DNA of 64,000 nt, taken from Neodontobutis hainanensis. Taxonomy: Eukaryota > Chordata > Actinopteri > Gobiiformes > Odontobutidae. The DNA lies in the NCBI GenBank assembly GCA_024349245.1, contig JALDNG010000994.1, positions 1-64,000 on the forward strand, in the 5' to 3' direction. The notes below the pieces were generated by a model, which ran no database searches, had not been told where the DNA came from, and saw only the letters and a program-made list of their open reading frames with translations. Within the stretch, counting starts at the first letter, position 1. Each line of letters opens with the position of its first letter. The translations under genes and the position numbers were made by a program. Of the stretch, positions 1-15,094 are shown in pieces.

Positions 1-3000
1 CTTCAATTATATATCAGAAATTATAATCAATTGTTGATACAAAACATTTACATTCATATTTTTGTTATTTAATATGTATAATTTTATTTTATTATTGGTA
101 TTTTTGAAACATTTTTTGTTATTGACAAGCTTTGTAATAAACTAAATACATTTAGATTTGTACAATATTTTTTGAAACTAAATTTATTTTATTAGTTTCA
201 AAAAATTTTTTCAACCTTAAATATTCATAGATGTTATATAAAAAGAATAGTTAGTTTATTTTAAAATGTATACAATTAATTTATTGTTTTAATAAAAACT
301 AACAAATCAAGATGCTTGAAAAACATTTTGAAAATTAAGCTTAAGATTTAAAATATGTCATATCGGTTTAAATTGAAAAATTAAAAAATATTCATTAATC
401 GCTTGAGAAAATTATTTTTTTAAGTTTTAGCAAAATTTTATAATGGAGATATATTTAATAATTTAAAACAGTTTTAACAAATTTTTTGATTCAATAAAAT
501 AAAAATAAATATTTTGTTTTTAAGATATTCTAAATAATGGATTGTAAATAGTATTTTAACAAAATTTTATACTTAAGTTGAAATTTAGATTTAGATTTTG
601 ATATTTTTATAAATATAACTCCAAAAAATCATGAAAATCATTTCAACTTAATATATAATAAAAGTTGATATTATCTGATTCTTGAATTTTATATTGTTAG
701 ATATATGATTTATAACTTCCTTAAACCTATTTCTTGATGTTTAATTTAAAATAAATAATTTATTAAAAACCTTCAATTTATTAGATATACTATGAAATCA
801 TTTTCTTTTAATTTTAAATTAACATTAGATTTTGTAATACGTATACAAAGTACTAAAAAATAAAATTTAACATATTTTTATGTTTTTAATTTATCATACG
901 GTAAAATTTTATTATTTTATCCTATAACTTAAATTTTATGGACAATTATCCAAATTTTTTCTGATTTATAAATATTTAAAAATTAAACATAAAGGATTTT
1001 CAAAATTATTATAGTTTTATTTTAAAATATTAAAGTTGTAAAAAATATCTTATCAAAGAATAAATTATACATCGATGAATATTTGTGATTAATTCTGTTA
1101 TTTTACATTAAGATTGTAATTGTATTGAATTTACATCATATCAACTTATTCAAAATTAAATATATATAAGAGATTTATAAAATTATCAACTTATTAAAAT
1201 TAAAAAGTGAGATAAAATTATCTTTTTAAATTTATTAAACTAAATACTTTCACAAAATTCATCATTCTAAAAAATTTTTGATCATTTAAATTGAATATGA
1301 TAAATGATGAACTTAAGTTGAATTAAGACATAAATCAGATATATTGTAAATATTATAATGAAAAAATGATTAATGAAATTATTTTAAAGTATATACAAAT
1401 CACTCTATTATAGTCAAAAATCTATGTTAAAAAAATTTAAAGTAATTTTTGAATTAAAGCAATTTTAAAAGAATAAATTGAATATTCATTATTAATTTTA
1501 AAAGTTTTTTCATTAATTATTATAAAGACTGTCATTTACATTTTAGTGTATACGGTATACATAAAAATTAGATTGATTAAATTTAGAATATCTTAAATGA
1601 GATTTTTATTCAGAATATTTTAAAATTAGATAAATATATATAATTAATTGAGTAAACTATTTTATAACAACAGTGATAATAAAAATTCTGTAAAATGTAA
1701 AAAATATTAGATTTTTCAATTTCATATGTTTCTATTTATATCATCGGAACATCAATGAAATTAAATGATTTTTTTTATTTAGTTAAATAAATGGGAAAAT
1801 TTTATCTGTTATCCTTTAAATTCTATTATAATAATAAAAAAGAACAGTTAATGAAAATATCAAAGCAGTGATTTTATTTCAATTTTATATTTTAACACGT
1901 TATTAAAAATATAATCTGTTAAAATTTATAAAATCATTTTATCGAAATTTTAAAAACAAGATTTCATAACTTAATACATTTAAAAATTTCTAATATTGAT
2001 TCTATCTATTTATTTGTCATTAAGAGGTGTTGTAAAGCGAAATATAATATCTATGAATATGATTTTCAAAAATTCAATAATATGTGAAAAAAATTATATA
2101 AATATGTTCATAGTTATAATAAAGAAATTATCATAATTGTGTCTATAATTTTACATCTTTATAAGTTACATTTGAACTTTATCACAATTTTATACCATCA
2201 TGAATATTTTATTTATATAAATTCATTTAATATACTTAAATTAATATCAGGCAATATCTCATCCATTTTACTTTCTTCAAAAAATATTCTATTTTTGTTC
2301 TTATCAAATTTCAGGTTACATATTAAAAAAAGATAATTTTATTTGAGTATTTAAGAACAATTTATGCAAATCTTTGAAAAATAGACAATAATTATGTAAT
2401 GTATAAAACAATAATCGATTAGATATATATTCATAGAAAATAATTTTGTTTGTTAATTTATAATATTTTTTTATAAATGCAAACATAATGATATAGCATG
2501 ATCATCTTTTAAGACAGAATATGAAAAATAGTTATTATAGAGATGATAAGATTTTATATAATGAGAAAAAATTCATTTTAAAAATATTAAGTTAACAATT
2601 ATCTTATGATCATTAAATAAATTAAAATGAAGTTTAATTTCGACGTAAAAGGATCTTATTTCTTCATCGAATAAATTAACTCTAAATTCTTCAATTTCTC
2701 TGAGAAATTCACGATAATAAATTTGATTTGAATTCTATGTTTAAATATAATTTAATTTATATTCGTTTAAATACTTTTTTAAATAATTTGATAACAATTT
2801 ATAAAATGAATATTTTTAAAGATAGACATCCATCTATTAGGTTAATCAATTTATTAGAATAAACTGTGTGCCAATAAAAATACAATTCTATATTTGTGAA
2901 ATAATATTTTTTATGATTAACTCCATTGATTTATGTCTGTTTATTTAGTATTAATGAACAACTGGTTTAAAAATATACATTTGGTTTATTTTCAACAATA

Positions 3001-5637
3001 TTTTCATATTTTATGGATACTTATCATAATATATAATTATAAAATAAATTTATCTTTGAATACACATTAATGAAAAAATATATGAATTAATTATCTTTAT
3101 AAACGATTTGCATTTAAATAAATTACTGTGTATATTAATTTCGAATTATATCATTTAGATTAAAAATTAATTTATTATTTATTCATATTTTAATAAAACT
3201 AAAATTCATCAAATTAATTTTTAAACAAAATGATCTATAATTTGTAATTATTTAACATATATTTTTGATTTTATTTTATTACTATTTTGTTAATTTTAGC
3301 TTTCAGATGAAAAAATATGTTGATAAATATCAATGATCAAGTTAATTTTTATTAACAGATAAATTACATTTATTTTCAATTATAATTTTTAATTTATTTA
3401 TAATTATTAATTTATGATTTAACATAAGAAACGTCTCTCAAATCATTCATTACAAATGATATTATCAGACAGTAAATAATATCGGTGATTTAATAATTTA
3501 TAAATTTCATACATCTGAGAAGTAAAATTGATTGTATTTCGACATTAAAATATGGTGAAAAAATTTTTAAATAACATTTAAATATTTTAAAATTACTCTT
3601 TATAATACTCCACTAAAAAATCTAAAAATTAAATTTTATATACATCACTTAATATCTATAAACTCTGATCTTTTATTGATTCCTTAATGGCATATTTATA
3701 TTGTATTTAATTTTGTAATAATTTTTAGACAAATATAGAATACATATTTTTATTTTAGAAACTATGAAAGAAAACTCATCATTTTTTAATCATAATTTTC
3801 GTCATTATTTTTGAATCCATTATGAACACTCAATAAAAAATTATAATAAATAAAGAAATATAATTTATATATTAACATTTTAAAAATTTTATTTATATTT
3901 TCAATTTGTAAGATAATAATGATGTTATATCTTTTAACGTTTTTAAAAATTCGAATTTTATGTTTATAAAATGGTTTTTGAAAAGATTATATTAATATAA
4001 TAAGAAATATCGATAAAATAAGACTAAAATTCTGTTTTAAAATATGTTTTGTATGTTTATTTACATAATTTTAAAGTTATATAAACACTACTATTTAATA
4101 AATACAATTTATTGATGTTTAAAATGAATAATAAATTTTTGCTTCACAATTTTTCAATATAGTTTTAAAATGATGATGAAAAAATTATTTATTAATAAAA
4201 AATCACCATTTTAAGAATGTTTCGACATTTAATAAATGATAAAATTAATTGAATGGTCGAACATATAGAATTCACGGTTATGATTATTTTAACATTTTTT
4301 AATTTACATAATTTTTATTATTAAAATTGTAAATTAGTATGTATCACAAAAATAATAAAATATACGTGTTTTAATATCAATCTATAAGAATAGTGTTTTT
4401 TATTTCTAAATAATGAATTATTACGTAAAAGATTATAAAAATAAACCTATATAAATTTTTAATCAGTTCATGTTTTTATAATTATTACATTTCTATAACT
4501 CTTATTTTACAAAATAAATTAAAAATATGAATGCTAATTTAAATTTTTATTATAATAACTATTTTTATAAGACTAATATATTTAAATAATTTTATATATT
4601 AAAGTTTTCAATATTTGTAAATGATATCGTATTTGTTGTTGAATATAAAATTTTAAAAGTAAAAATTGTCATATTTTAATAAAAATAATTTTTATTATCC
4701 GTAATATTAATTACAATTTTTAAATGGAATTTACCATTTTTAAAAGTAAAACTGTCATAAACTTAAATTTATGTGTAAAATATTTATTTTTCATTTTCAG
4801 TTCGTGAAAAACTTAAAAATTTATTGATATGAATAATGCTATATTAAAAATCATGAGTGATTTTTTGAATAATGATTCGAATAAAGACTTTTTAACTAGG
4901 GAAGACTATACGTTCATAAGAGTTAACTTGTAGATATAAAAACCATCAGACAGAGTCGTAAAATTTCAATTTTTTTTATTAAATTTAAATAACACCGAAA
5001 AATATAGGATCAAAAGGACATTAAAAACTAATAAAGATAATATATAATTAACTCTTTTAAAAATTGAAATTAAATAAATGGTATTAAATATAATTTACCA
5101 ATTAAATAAAATTAATTTTTGAAGAGATCATTTTCTTAGATATTACGTTTAGACGTGATTAATTCAGACAATCTCTATGTTTTCATAAAACTACTCTTCT
5201 TGATATTCATAAATTATTAAAACTTTAAATTTTTTTTTCTGAACTGGCGGTATAATTATGATAAATATAATACCAGCTTTATATTATTCGTGAACAAATA
5301 TTCAAAATATTAACATAACATTAAAAGCCGTTTAAATGACAAAATAAATGATTTAATGCATGTCTTTTTATATTGAATAACTAGGAATTAGTGGCAGAAG
5401 TTTTGTAAATTAAGAAAGATTATTATGATATTTATCGAGCCAAAAAGATTTTTACTCAATAATAAATAAAAAACAACAATTGTATGTTTTCAATTTTAAA
5501 TTGAAAAATTAATTTCATGATTCTTTATTCAAATGTATATACTTAAATATTTACGTGTCATTTAAAATTAATTTTCTAAAAGATATACCAAAAGGATTTT
5601 ATATAAAATAAATAATTAATGAAAAATATATTTATCA
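1..5637. other. AT-rich gene desert
   Basis: This stretch is almost entirely A and T, with homopolymer runs and short AT words in no obvious tandem order. Stop codons are dense in all six frames. The one frame of about 65 codons near 2,139-2,336 encodes only Ile/Leu/Phe/Tyr/Asn/Lys-rich residues expected by chance at this composition, so it is not called. I see no tRNA, transposon end or tandem array. Confidence 0.6.
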
Positions 5638-5643
5638 ACTTAC

Positions 5644-5841
5644 GCTTTTTTGTTTCGAGCAGGGATGAGGATTACCTCTTGGGCGTCTATTGAGGATAAT
5701 ATATATAATTCAACGCTCTTTCTCACAGACATTTTAGGAATTATGATTCCTTTAGGCATGTCTTAGTGTCATAATACAGTTGCCAAATATTATGAGACTT
5801 TCACAAAAACCATCGCAGTCTCATCGGTTTACTTTGTACTT
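5644..5841 (-). pseudogene. Possible decayed internal exon with both splice sites, unidentified protein
   Basis: A patch of visibly higher G+C sits in otherwise AT-only DNA. Read on the minus strand, it is bounded upstream by an acceptor-like CTGACCTGTAG (AG at 5,843-5,842) and downstream by a perfect donor GTAAGT (5,643-5,638). The enclosed segment is 198 bp, a multiple of three, and would be a phase-2/phase-2 exon. One frame carries a coding-like run containing MPKGIIIPKMSVRKSVELYI and ending in IPARNKKA, and an earlier DETAMVFVKVS stretch. The same frame has four stops (TAA, TAA, TGA, TAA), most of which could come from C-to-T change. I do not recognise the protein. It may be a fossil exon of a dead gene; chance is possible, although both splice sites, the symmetric length and the composition argue against it. 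Confidence 0.32.
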
Positions 5842-8800
5842 CTACAGGTCAGAATTGGTTCGTTTGATCAATATACTATATCTAACTAAATTATATTTTT
5901 ATTCAGGAATATTGAAATAAATTTATTTTATACTATTTATTACTGGTTATGATCCAGTTAAAATTTGCAAAAATGTATGTTATAGTAAATAAATATTTAA
6001 ATTATCATTTTTTATATTTTTATCAATTAATGAGTTAACATTCTTATCTTTTGAGAATAAATTATATTTTCAAATATTTAATATCAAAATAATCTTCTTA
6101 ATAGATATTGAAAATATAATATATCACTGCATGTAAATTCTTTTAAGATTTAAATAAAAGTCAAAATCCTTAAATATTTTTATTTCACAATAATTATAAA
6201 GTAGATTGTTAGATCTATTTTACATTCATGATTAAAAAACTGATAAAAATATGAAACTAAATTTTTTATGTCTAAATGTTATGATCTCTTGACTTATTTT
6301 GTGAGATATGTTGATATAGATACTTCGAATAATACAAAAATATATATAGTGAAAATTTTTAATTTTATATTTTAGTTGTTGATAATTTCTTTGATGTATT
6401 TTATGCTTTATTTTCATGAATCATCACAAAAGTATTGAATTATAAATAAAAAATATTTAAATTAAACAATAATATTATAGATTTTTTTAATTGATATGAT
6501 ATATTAAAAACGTGTCAAAATTAATTTTTATGATTTTATTTTTTGATCAAAATTTTAAATTTAATAAAACAATTTTATTAATTTTAATTGATTTTTAGTC
6601 CAATATATTTATAAAATAATATTAAATGTCAAAATATATATTTTCTAATGTTTGATAAATTAAATTGTCTCATTAAATTTAGAATGCTCGTAATTTTCAT
6701 CAAAAATACATAACATAAAAATTGTAAGAACATAATTATTTATCAAATAAATTAATAAAAAACAATTTTATCAATGATTTTTAATTCACACAGTTAAATA
6801 TATAATTATTTATACAAGTGTATAAATACAATTTGTATAACTTATTGTCGTGAAAATAGATATTAACTGTATATAAGTTGAAAGTTAATAATAAATAAAT
6901 AATATATGTATCTTTTGATAAACATATTAATATGATAGCGTATATTTATATTCAGTAATGAATACATTCAAGACAATTTGTATGTTCATAATTTATTTAT
7001 TTGATCGAGATGATTGAATGAATTTAATTTCATACCTTTACTTTTAATATTGTATAAAAATTATGGTAATAAAGTTTTTAAAAATTAGAAAATTGTTATT
7101 TAACAATATTCAATTTTATTATCATAGAAATAGTATTATACTGTCAATATCATTTAAAAATATTTAATTTAATAAGAATCGGGCTTTTTAATTTTTCTTT
7201 ATTTTATTTAATACATACTGAATTGATTTACATCAAAAATAAAATTTTTATAAAGCTGTTTATTTCAAACTAAAAAATATTTAAGAATGATTAATTATTT
7301 TAATCTATTGAACAGTAATATATATTCGTAAAATGGATAAAAATGAAACTAATAGTTAAATAAATACAATGTATGCTCATGAAATTGTTAAATTAAATAA
7401 ATTATTTAAATTGATTCTGTAAGATAATGAAATCAATAAAATTTTAATATTTTATGATCTTCAAATAGTTGGATAAAAAATGATAATTTTGTGTTAAATA
7501 TAATTACGCTATTTAAAAAAATTTCCTTAAAATGACATGATGACATATAATAATATCAAATTAATATATATTGATATTTCTCATAAAATAATATTTATAA
7601 TTATACTCTTAAAAAAGTAAATATATTTTATTAGATAAAATCATGAACATATCAAAATATTTAATATTTACATTATAATTTATTTTCAAGTAAAATATAT
7701 AATTTTCTCTGAATTAATATATTTTATTTTGTAGATATTAATTTAGTTTACATTAGAATAATGTTTATAAATTGTTTATTCTGTTGAATTATCCTTGATA
7801 TTAAATATTTTTATTTTTAATTGTGCCAGAATAATTTATTAAATTTACAAAAAATATAAAATCATCATAAAACTCAAATTAACAAAATCACAGATCGCAA
7901 CAGATTCTTATAAAATATATTGTGCCATTTTTGTAAAACAAGGAAAACCCAATTTTCATAATTTTTTCATTTATTTAATATTTTGCGATTTTTCATTTTC
8001 AATAAATATTTATTTTCAAAATTTGTTTTTAAATTTTATAAAATTAAAATATTATCGATAAAATATATTTGAAGGAATCACTTATTATGAAAATTAGTAA
8101 AATAGAAAAAAATTCATTCTTTTGAGATTAAATTTATTATATAATGATTGAATTCATTTTAATGTATAAATTATCACGATATTTTAGGAAAGTTATAATG
8201 ACGAGAACCAACTGGTACAGAAAATTAAATAATAGATATTACATCATTACAAAATGATTTTGCACATTAGTCTTGTATTAGTTTTTTAAATAACTCTTTA
8301 AAATAAATTACTAATTTTGATCTTAATAGATCAAATATTAATCGAAAAAATAAAAAGACGGTATAAAATTTATATTGATTGTCAAAGATTTTTCGTTAAC
8401 ATAAAGATTTAAAAATAAGGGTAAAATACATGTAATTTAAATTGTTATTATTTAAAAGATGTATATATTATTATCAAATTTTGTATAATGTATTGATATA
8501 AAAAGTCAATATATTATAAAACCTCTTAACAAAATTATACATCTATATATAGAATTAAAATGATTCAAAATTCATAGCAAAAATATTAAATGCGATTCGA
8601 CTTATAAAATTTCTTTTAAATATTATCTTTATATAATTACTTATCATAACACGCATTTATATTAAATTTAAATTTATTATTGAATCCAAGTGGATATATT
8701 TATTTGATTTTTCAATAAAACGCTTTGATAAAATAATCTGTTATTATCAATCTCATGTAAATATCCTATATTTCAACTTCTAATGAAACTGCAATTCTAT

Positions 8801-11800
8801 GAAGTTGTGTTCGTTAATTGTAAAAATTCGAAAAATAAGTTTGAAATATATTTTACTTGTAAGGTTGAATTATATTTTTAATAAATATTTGTCATGTTTA
8901 AATATGTATCAGAGATGAGAGAAAGTGAGACATCATTTTTAGATAATATTTCTCAAATTATTAATGTTATGTTAAACAAACACAAATTATTTGTCTGAAT
9001 AAAAATGTTTGACATTTCTAATTATTTTCAAAAAATAAATATATATTATTACGAAGAGAATAAAAATCAAGAATTTATTTATAATGAATATATAGAAAAT
9101 TGATGATATGATTTTAATGATTTTGTAATAATATTTAAATATATTAATGTCTTATCATAATAGCAAATTAAAGATTTCAAAATCTGACATTATGTTTTTA
9201 AGGAATGATTAATTCTAATTTTAAAAGATTTTTCATATATTTTTGTGTGTCTTTCCAGCGAGATATTTTTAATATTGTAAATTAATGAACGAATTCATAA
9301 CATTAATTTGGTTTTTGAGATAAAATTTAAAATATCAAATGAGTAATTCAAATTAAATCATGTTATTCTAACTGTTTGATAAAAAAATAGCAATCATTTG
9401 ATTTAATTTTCAAAAAATATTGATAAACAATCATTAAAATATAAAACAAATTTATTAGTTATTTTTAAATATCGATTTATGCAAATATCACGCTTTATAA
9501 ACTTACATCTTTCAAATACAAATGTTTTATAAAATTGAAATATTTTTTGAATTGTAAAACTTGCAGTCTCTTGAACCTTTTAATATAATTTTTAAAAATA
9601 ATTAAAATGGAGTTTCTCTTAATTTATAAATTATATTTAAATTATGAAATATATTAAAAATATCTCCATTTATTATTCAGAAACTAGAAAACAGTACACT
9701 TAACTATATTACTTAAAAATATAAAATATTGATATTTGAAGATATATCTCTGATAAAATTGACCCATTTTTAATAAAAATTATTTTTAGACAATTTTTCA
9801 AAATATTCAAATTTGCTAATTTGTATTAATATGTGTAATTACGCATGATAATATATATATTTAGAATTTAATGCCCAATTTTTCATATTAAAAACATCTA
9901 CTTTGTTAATTTAAACAATAATTTGAATTCGATTAACATAAAAATACATATATTTAATATAGATTGTATTTTAAAATTAAACAATTTGTTTGTTAAAAAA
10001 CAATTCATCTATTAATGAATGATTAGAAAAATTCAATCAATAAACACATTCATATTTTTTGAAATGGGAAAATAAAAATTTAATATTCATTAAAATTAGG
10101 TCAAAATATTACAATTTTGTTTCATAAATTTTAAAATGCCACATCGCAAATAATTTTTTAACTCAATTAATCAATAATATAACTTACTAATATTTTTCAA
10201 ATATCAATGTATACCTGGAAGAAGATTTAATACTTAAAACAAATATTGTTGAAAATTTTGAATAAATTTTTCACAAAAATATTTAGATTATTTAATTAAA
10301 ATAGAATATATTGATTAATAACATTCAAATTATGTTGAAAAATATTACCTTAATGAAAAATATATTTAAAATTGGATATCAAAATAAATATTTTTGAATC
10401 TGTTTGTCTCATATAAATTAAGAAATAAACCATTGTAAATATTTTAAATATAAATAAAAATTATAATTATAAATCATAATATACTATTACATTATAAATT
10501 TAGATATTGATTGATAAATATTTAATATTGTGATATAAATTATGGAAAAATATTCCAGAGATATTTTAAATTCTAATATTCTTCATTCTAATGTTCAATA
10601 AAAACTTTATCTTTCATCAATGTTCATAAATTTTAAACTTATGTCTAAATTAATAAATATTCAAATGAACATAAATAATGGTTTAATTTATTCAGGACAT
10701 GTAAGCTAGAAACAAAGATGTTCTCTATTATGTGATATACTTATAATTTTGTTAATAACTATAAATTTAAGGCAAGTTTATCTTTATGAAAAATAATAAA
10801 TTGACAAGAAATAATTTGAATAACAGTAATGTGAAAAAAATCTGCCTAACGTGCATTAACTAAATAAAACGTTTTATAGTTTAATAATGACGAAATAAAC
10901 ACAAAATACATTTTAAATATTTCTTTAACTTTATTAAGTATAATAATATTTTCTCAAATAAATAAAATAATCATTTCTAAAAAAGGGATGTATTATAGAT
11001 ATCATTTAAATCCATTATCTGGGAAATTTTTTAAATTCAATATCGAAATTCTGCTATTCTGAAATTTTATATTTATTTTAAAATTATCTAATTTCAATAT
11101 TGATATTATTTTATTATAAATATTTAAATAGTTTTTAATTTTCTTATATTAAATATATGTTTAAAATATATATTAAATTTAAATTTTAATAATATTTGTT
11201 TATCTCTTATAATATAATTTTATTTAAATTGATTTGTTCCTAACTGTTCATCAAATTATATATATGAAAATTTTGAAATTTCGTACTTTTGATTAATGTT
11301 AATTTTTATCAAATATAATGAGTGTTTTAAAATATATAATATTCCAGGCTATTTGTAAAACTGATAACTAAAGTATAAATTTATAAAATAACATAAATAA
11401 ACAAAAGAAATTAATATTTTATTTTTAAGATGATAACAATAATTTTTTTAAATTATTAATATCAATTATATTTTAAATAATATGTTTTTAGAATTTTTAA
11501 AGATAAAATAAATCTGATTAATATTCTTATTCGTTACAAAATTATGAAATATCCTTAAATAAAAATTCAACATTATGTATAAATGTATTATATTTTGAAA
11601 TATAAAATAAATATATTTTTTTAATTAAATTTAACTGTTTATTTAAATTTAATATATGATAAATATTTATTTAATTATATTTATATTATTTTAAATAATC
11701 AGTAATTTTTACAATATACAATTACTTTCAAAAACTTCATTTATATTGAATTTTAATTTTTGATAAATTTTTTATCAAAAATCGATATTAATTAAATTTA

Positions 11801-12831
11801 AATAGTATATATTTAAGAATTTATCAAGATTATGGTTTAAACTAAATTGTTAAAATTCAATATAAATATTTTAAAATTTTTCATTTTTAAATCACAAATT
11901 GAAATAAATGCATTCTTTTTGAAACTATGTGATAATTAATGTCATTTATTTGATTTTTAAGTATGCATATATTTAAAATTTTTTATATTTTTAAATTATT
12001 TATAATATATGAATATTCTGTTTTACAAGAATATTTTAACATACTTTTATCAACAAATAGTAGATAATAATCTTCAGTTAAGCATCGTTGTATCTTTTAT
12101 TATTATTAAATATTACAGTTGATATACGTTTCATTACTAAAATAAGTTATAAAATTAATGGCATGTGCAAAAGAAATATTTGAATTTATTTGGATCTTAT
12201 CAAAATTGTGATTATGTACATCTTCATTTCAAATATATTTAGAATATTATTTAATTTTTGATAAGAAATCATTTAATATAAAAATATTTATACCACAGAT
12301 GGAAACAAGAAAAAAGGTTTTTGGGTTTGAGTTTTAAAATTTCTATTTAAAGCCAAAAAATTAATATTATACATATTTTTACTCATTAGTTTTGAGAAAT
12401 ATTTGATTCATGAGATGTTTTTACATTCATGTATTTGATAAATTTAAATAACATAAGTTCAAATATTTTTACTGAATTTTAATTATCTTCGACAGATTAA
12501 AATTCTTAAAAAATACATCATACATAAAACAATATAAATAATTCATATTTTCCATATAAATAAAAGTAATGTGAAACTATAAAAAAATTAACTTCAAAAT
12601 TAATGTCTTTTCATTGAACATTTCACTATTTCTGTCAATGGTATATCATAGAATATTATCTATATCTGAACTTGATGTAAAATGATTTTCTCGATTTTGT
12701 CTGAATCTTAATTTTAAATTTTTATTTGTAATATAAGTTATATTTGTATTTAAACACACACATTGGAGATTAACAAGATCTGTTTGAGTATTTGGGTGAT
12801 GATTGATAAAGTAGATCATTTATTAAAATAA
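5842..12831. other. AT-rich gene desert
   Basis: Nearly pure AT sequence with no frame longer than expected by chance. A frame on the minus strand at 6,232-6,417 has low-complexity composition (Ile, Lys, His, Tyr, Phe) and no recognisable motif, so it is left out. No RNA gene or transposon end is visible. Confidence 0.55.
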
Positions 12832-13071
12832 CTTAAAATTTACTCTATCCGACATCAACGTTTGTCGGCTACCTCTTATGGATGTGAAAAAATTCGATAC
12901 AAATTTTCGAAAATCTTATCGAGTATGCGAAGTGAATATCATCTCGGAAGATGGGAAAAACGAAGAGCTGATACTATCTTGAAAGATCTGAATATATTAT
13001 TAGTTTTGAGAACATTACATATTATAGTATTATCGAGAAGGGGATTTTGCGTAAAACCCCTTTTCATTTGA
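12832..13071 (+). pseudogene. Coding-like fragment A of an unidentified decayed gene
   Basis: This frame is open for 79 codons, from just after a TAA at 12,829-12,831 to a TGA at 13,069-13,071. That is long for DNA of this composition. The translation is mixed and charged rather than AT-biased filler, with pieces such as GCEKIRYKFSKILSSMRSEY and GRWEKRRADTILKDLN followed by a Leu/Ile/Val-rich stretch and SRRGFCVKP. The frame before the TAA also reads sensibly (MIDKVDHLLK), so the stop may be a lesion. There is no clear start codon or promoter. Fragment B follows 35 bp downstream in another frame on the same strand and probably belongs to the same gene. I cannot name a family. Amphipathic helical character is the most that can be said. 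Confidence 0.4.
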
Positions 13072-13106
13072 ATGTGTAAATTAAGTAAACTCGTGTCAAT
13101 TTTTAG

Positions 13107-13556
13107 GGCGTAAAAAGTTCATACTTAATAGGAGTAATAAATTATCCAGGTATATTCAGCATTATCATAGAAACTACAGAACGACACCTTTTTAACGCTA
13201 TATTCACAAAAATAGTTGATATCGAAGATCAAAATGATTTTGTAGACAAAATTGTGTTTAAATCGGTTTAGAAGCTATTATGTATTGCTAATGTTTTAAA
13301 ATATAATTTACCACTCTGCAAAGTTGTGAGTTGTTAAGAAGAGACCTTATGTCGTTGTATATTTAACTCCAAACACGAAAACCTCAAAATATATATTGCA
13401 CTTTGTGTGATCGCTGAAATCAATAAAAGAATATGGCCTGAGATTTAAGACATCCGACTGTCTATTCAACGAATCTGAGAAAGAAGTTCCTTAGATACAA
13501 GGCAAAGATGCCCGACAATTAACAAAAATCAAGATTGAGAAAATAGGGTAAATGAA
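13107..13556 (+). pseudogene. Coding-like fragment B of an unidentified decayed gene
   Basis: One frame reads as protein over about 150 codons, broken only by TAG at 13,269, TAA at 13,335 and later TAA and TGA codons. The first 54 codons after a TAG at 13,104 are open and include GVINYPGIFSIIIETTERH and a following acidic segment VDIEDQNDFVDK. After the TAG the frame continues with a Cys-rich part (LPLCKVVSC, then CRCIFNSKHENLKIYIALCV) and INKRIWPEI. The residue pattern looks like amphipathic helices, possibly a HEAT- or ARM-type repeat protein, but this is inference and no family is recognised. The stops could come from CAG, CAA and CGA by C-to-T. It lies just after fragment A on the same strand. 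Confidence 0.4.
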
Positions 13557-15060
13557 ACTGGTAGATATTTCTTCATTGACACTTTATCAAGTGTTTCCGT
13601 GTAAGATAAGAGATTTATAAATATAAACTGAATATGATAGTCTTGAATAATCATTCCAAATATAAAAAGAGTTAATTATAGTTGATAAATAATGCTTTAA
13701 GTCGTAAGTGTTAATATGGCACAGTAAAATATGAAAATTATCATACCCATAATCAATCTGTATAAAATTTTTATGAATGAAATTAAGAGTCAATTTTTTA
13801 TCTGTGTATGAAACTATTTAAAATTTATAAAAAAAATTTTCATAATTAAAATCGACGAACAGGTATAGCTTTAAAGCAGACTATAGATTTGAAATTTTTT
13901 TCCTATTTGTAAAAAGGAATATATGGAAAGATTAATTTTGACGAAACAAACAAATTATCGGTAGATGAATAAGATGTTTATTGCGATGATTTCTTATCAA
14001 AGTAATGTATTTTTAAACTAATTAACTTGTACTGCTGAAATTTCATGAATAATTTATTATCTATAGATAGTCATCAAGTAAAAAATATGTTGAAAAAGTA
14101 TCAGTTTTTGTTAAGAAAACAAAGATATGATAATTCTCAATAAAATGATAGAAACATGAATCAAAATTAAAGGTTAATTAAATAGGTTTCTACACTGATA
14201 ATTTTCAGAAATAAGAGCGAAAAATATCTGTTTGTGTTGATTAAATGAAAATTTAACTTAACTACTTCTAATAATGGCTATTAACTCCCACGCATTGAAG
14301 GAACGTTAGATAATCGACTGAATTGCTAATATTTTAATCTCTAGAGCTTATCACAAGATACTTTCATTTGGAAATTCATGTTAATTACATTGAAATAAAT
14401 ATTGTAATTTCAGCTTTTCTAAAAATGCATGGATGCACTTTAAGTTAGTCAATACATTTTAGCATTTATTAAAGTGAAATTTATAAAGTCATTAATTTAT
14501 GAAAAAAGTAGACCTTTCGTTTATATAGGCGAAATCCTTATATTTAGCATATCGGTTAAAGAGAAAAGCATACATATTTAACATTTATCTGATGCTAAAA
14601 CCATGATCACAAAACATAAACAGTATATATGTGTTTAAAATATTTCGGAAATTATATTACAAATAATTTTAGTTAGAAATATAATTTATAAACACAGACA
14701 AAAATAAATAAAATGTTGTAGAGATTTGAAGAGAATCCATAATAGAATAGCTATTCTTTTTAAAATAATGTTCACTTCCGATTTCAGGTAATTATTATAT
14801 GAATTACTCATAGAAAGCAACTATTTTGAGTTTCTAAACTCTCCAAAAGATTCTTTGAGAAAATATAGAAGCTAATGAATAAGCCTTTTGATTCTAATAA
14901 AACAGCTTTCTCCGATTCCGTAACTTATTACTACTTATTTATGGACGATTCTAATATAGTTGACTGAAACTAGTGTGAACAGGAATTGATAGATGTTCTT
15001 ATGGTACGTAATCAATTGCCATGAGTTTGATATTCATTTTTAATAGAGGCTTAATTCATG
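13557..15060. other. Moderately AT-rich region with short broken coding-like pieces
   Basis: Base composition is richer in G and C than the deserts but no frame is intact. On the plus strand a short stretch at about 13,860-14,000 reads KQTIDLKFFSYL, a stop, then KGIYGKINFDETNKLSVDE, another stop, and DVYCDDFLSK. Around 14,900-15,060 further short pieces appear between stops. They may continue the decayed gene of fragments A and B. A 68-codon minus-strand frame at 13,587-13,793 has no distinctive residue pattern and is not called. Confidence 0.22.
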
Positions 15061-15094
15061 AAGAATAAATTCACTTTTAAACACTAAAGGAAAA

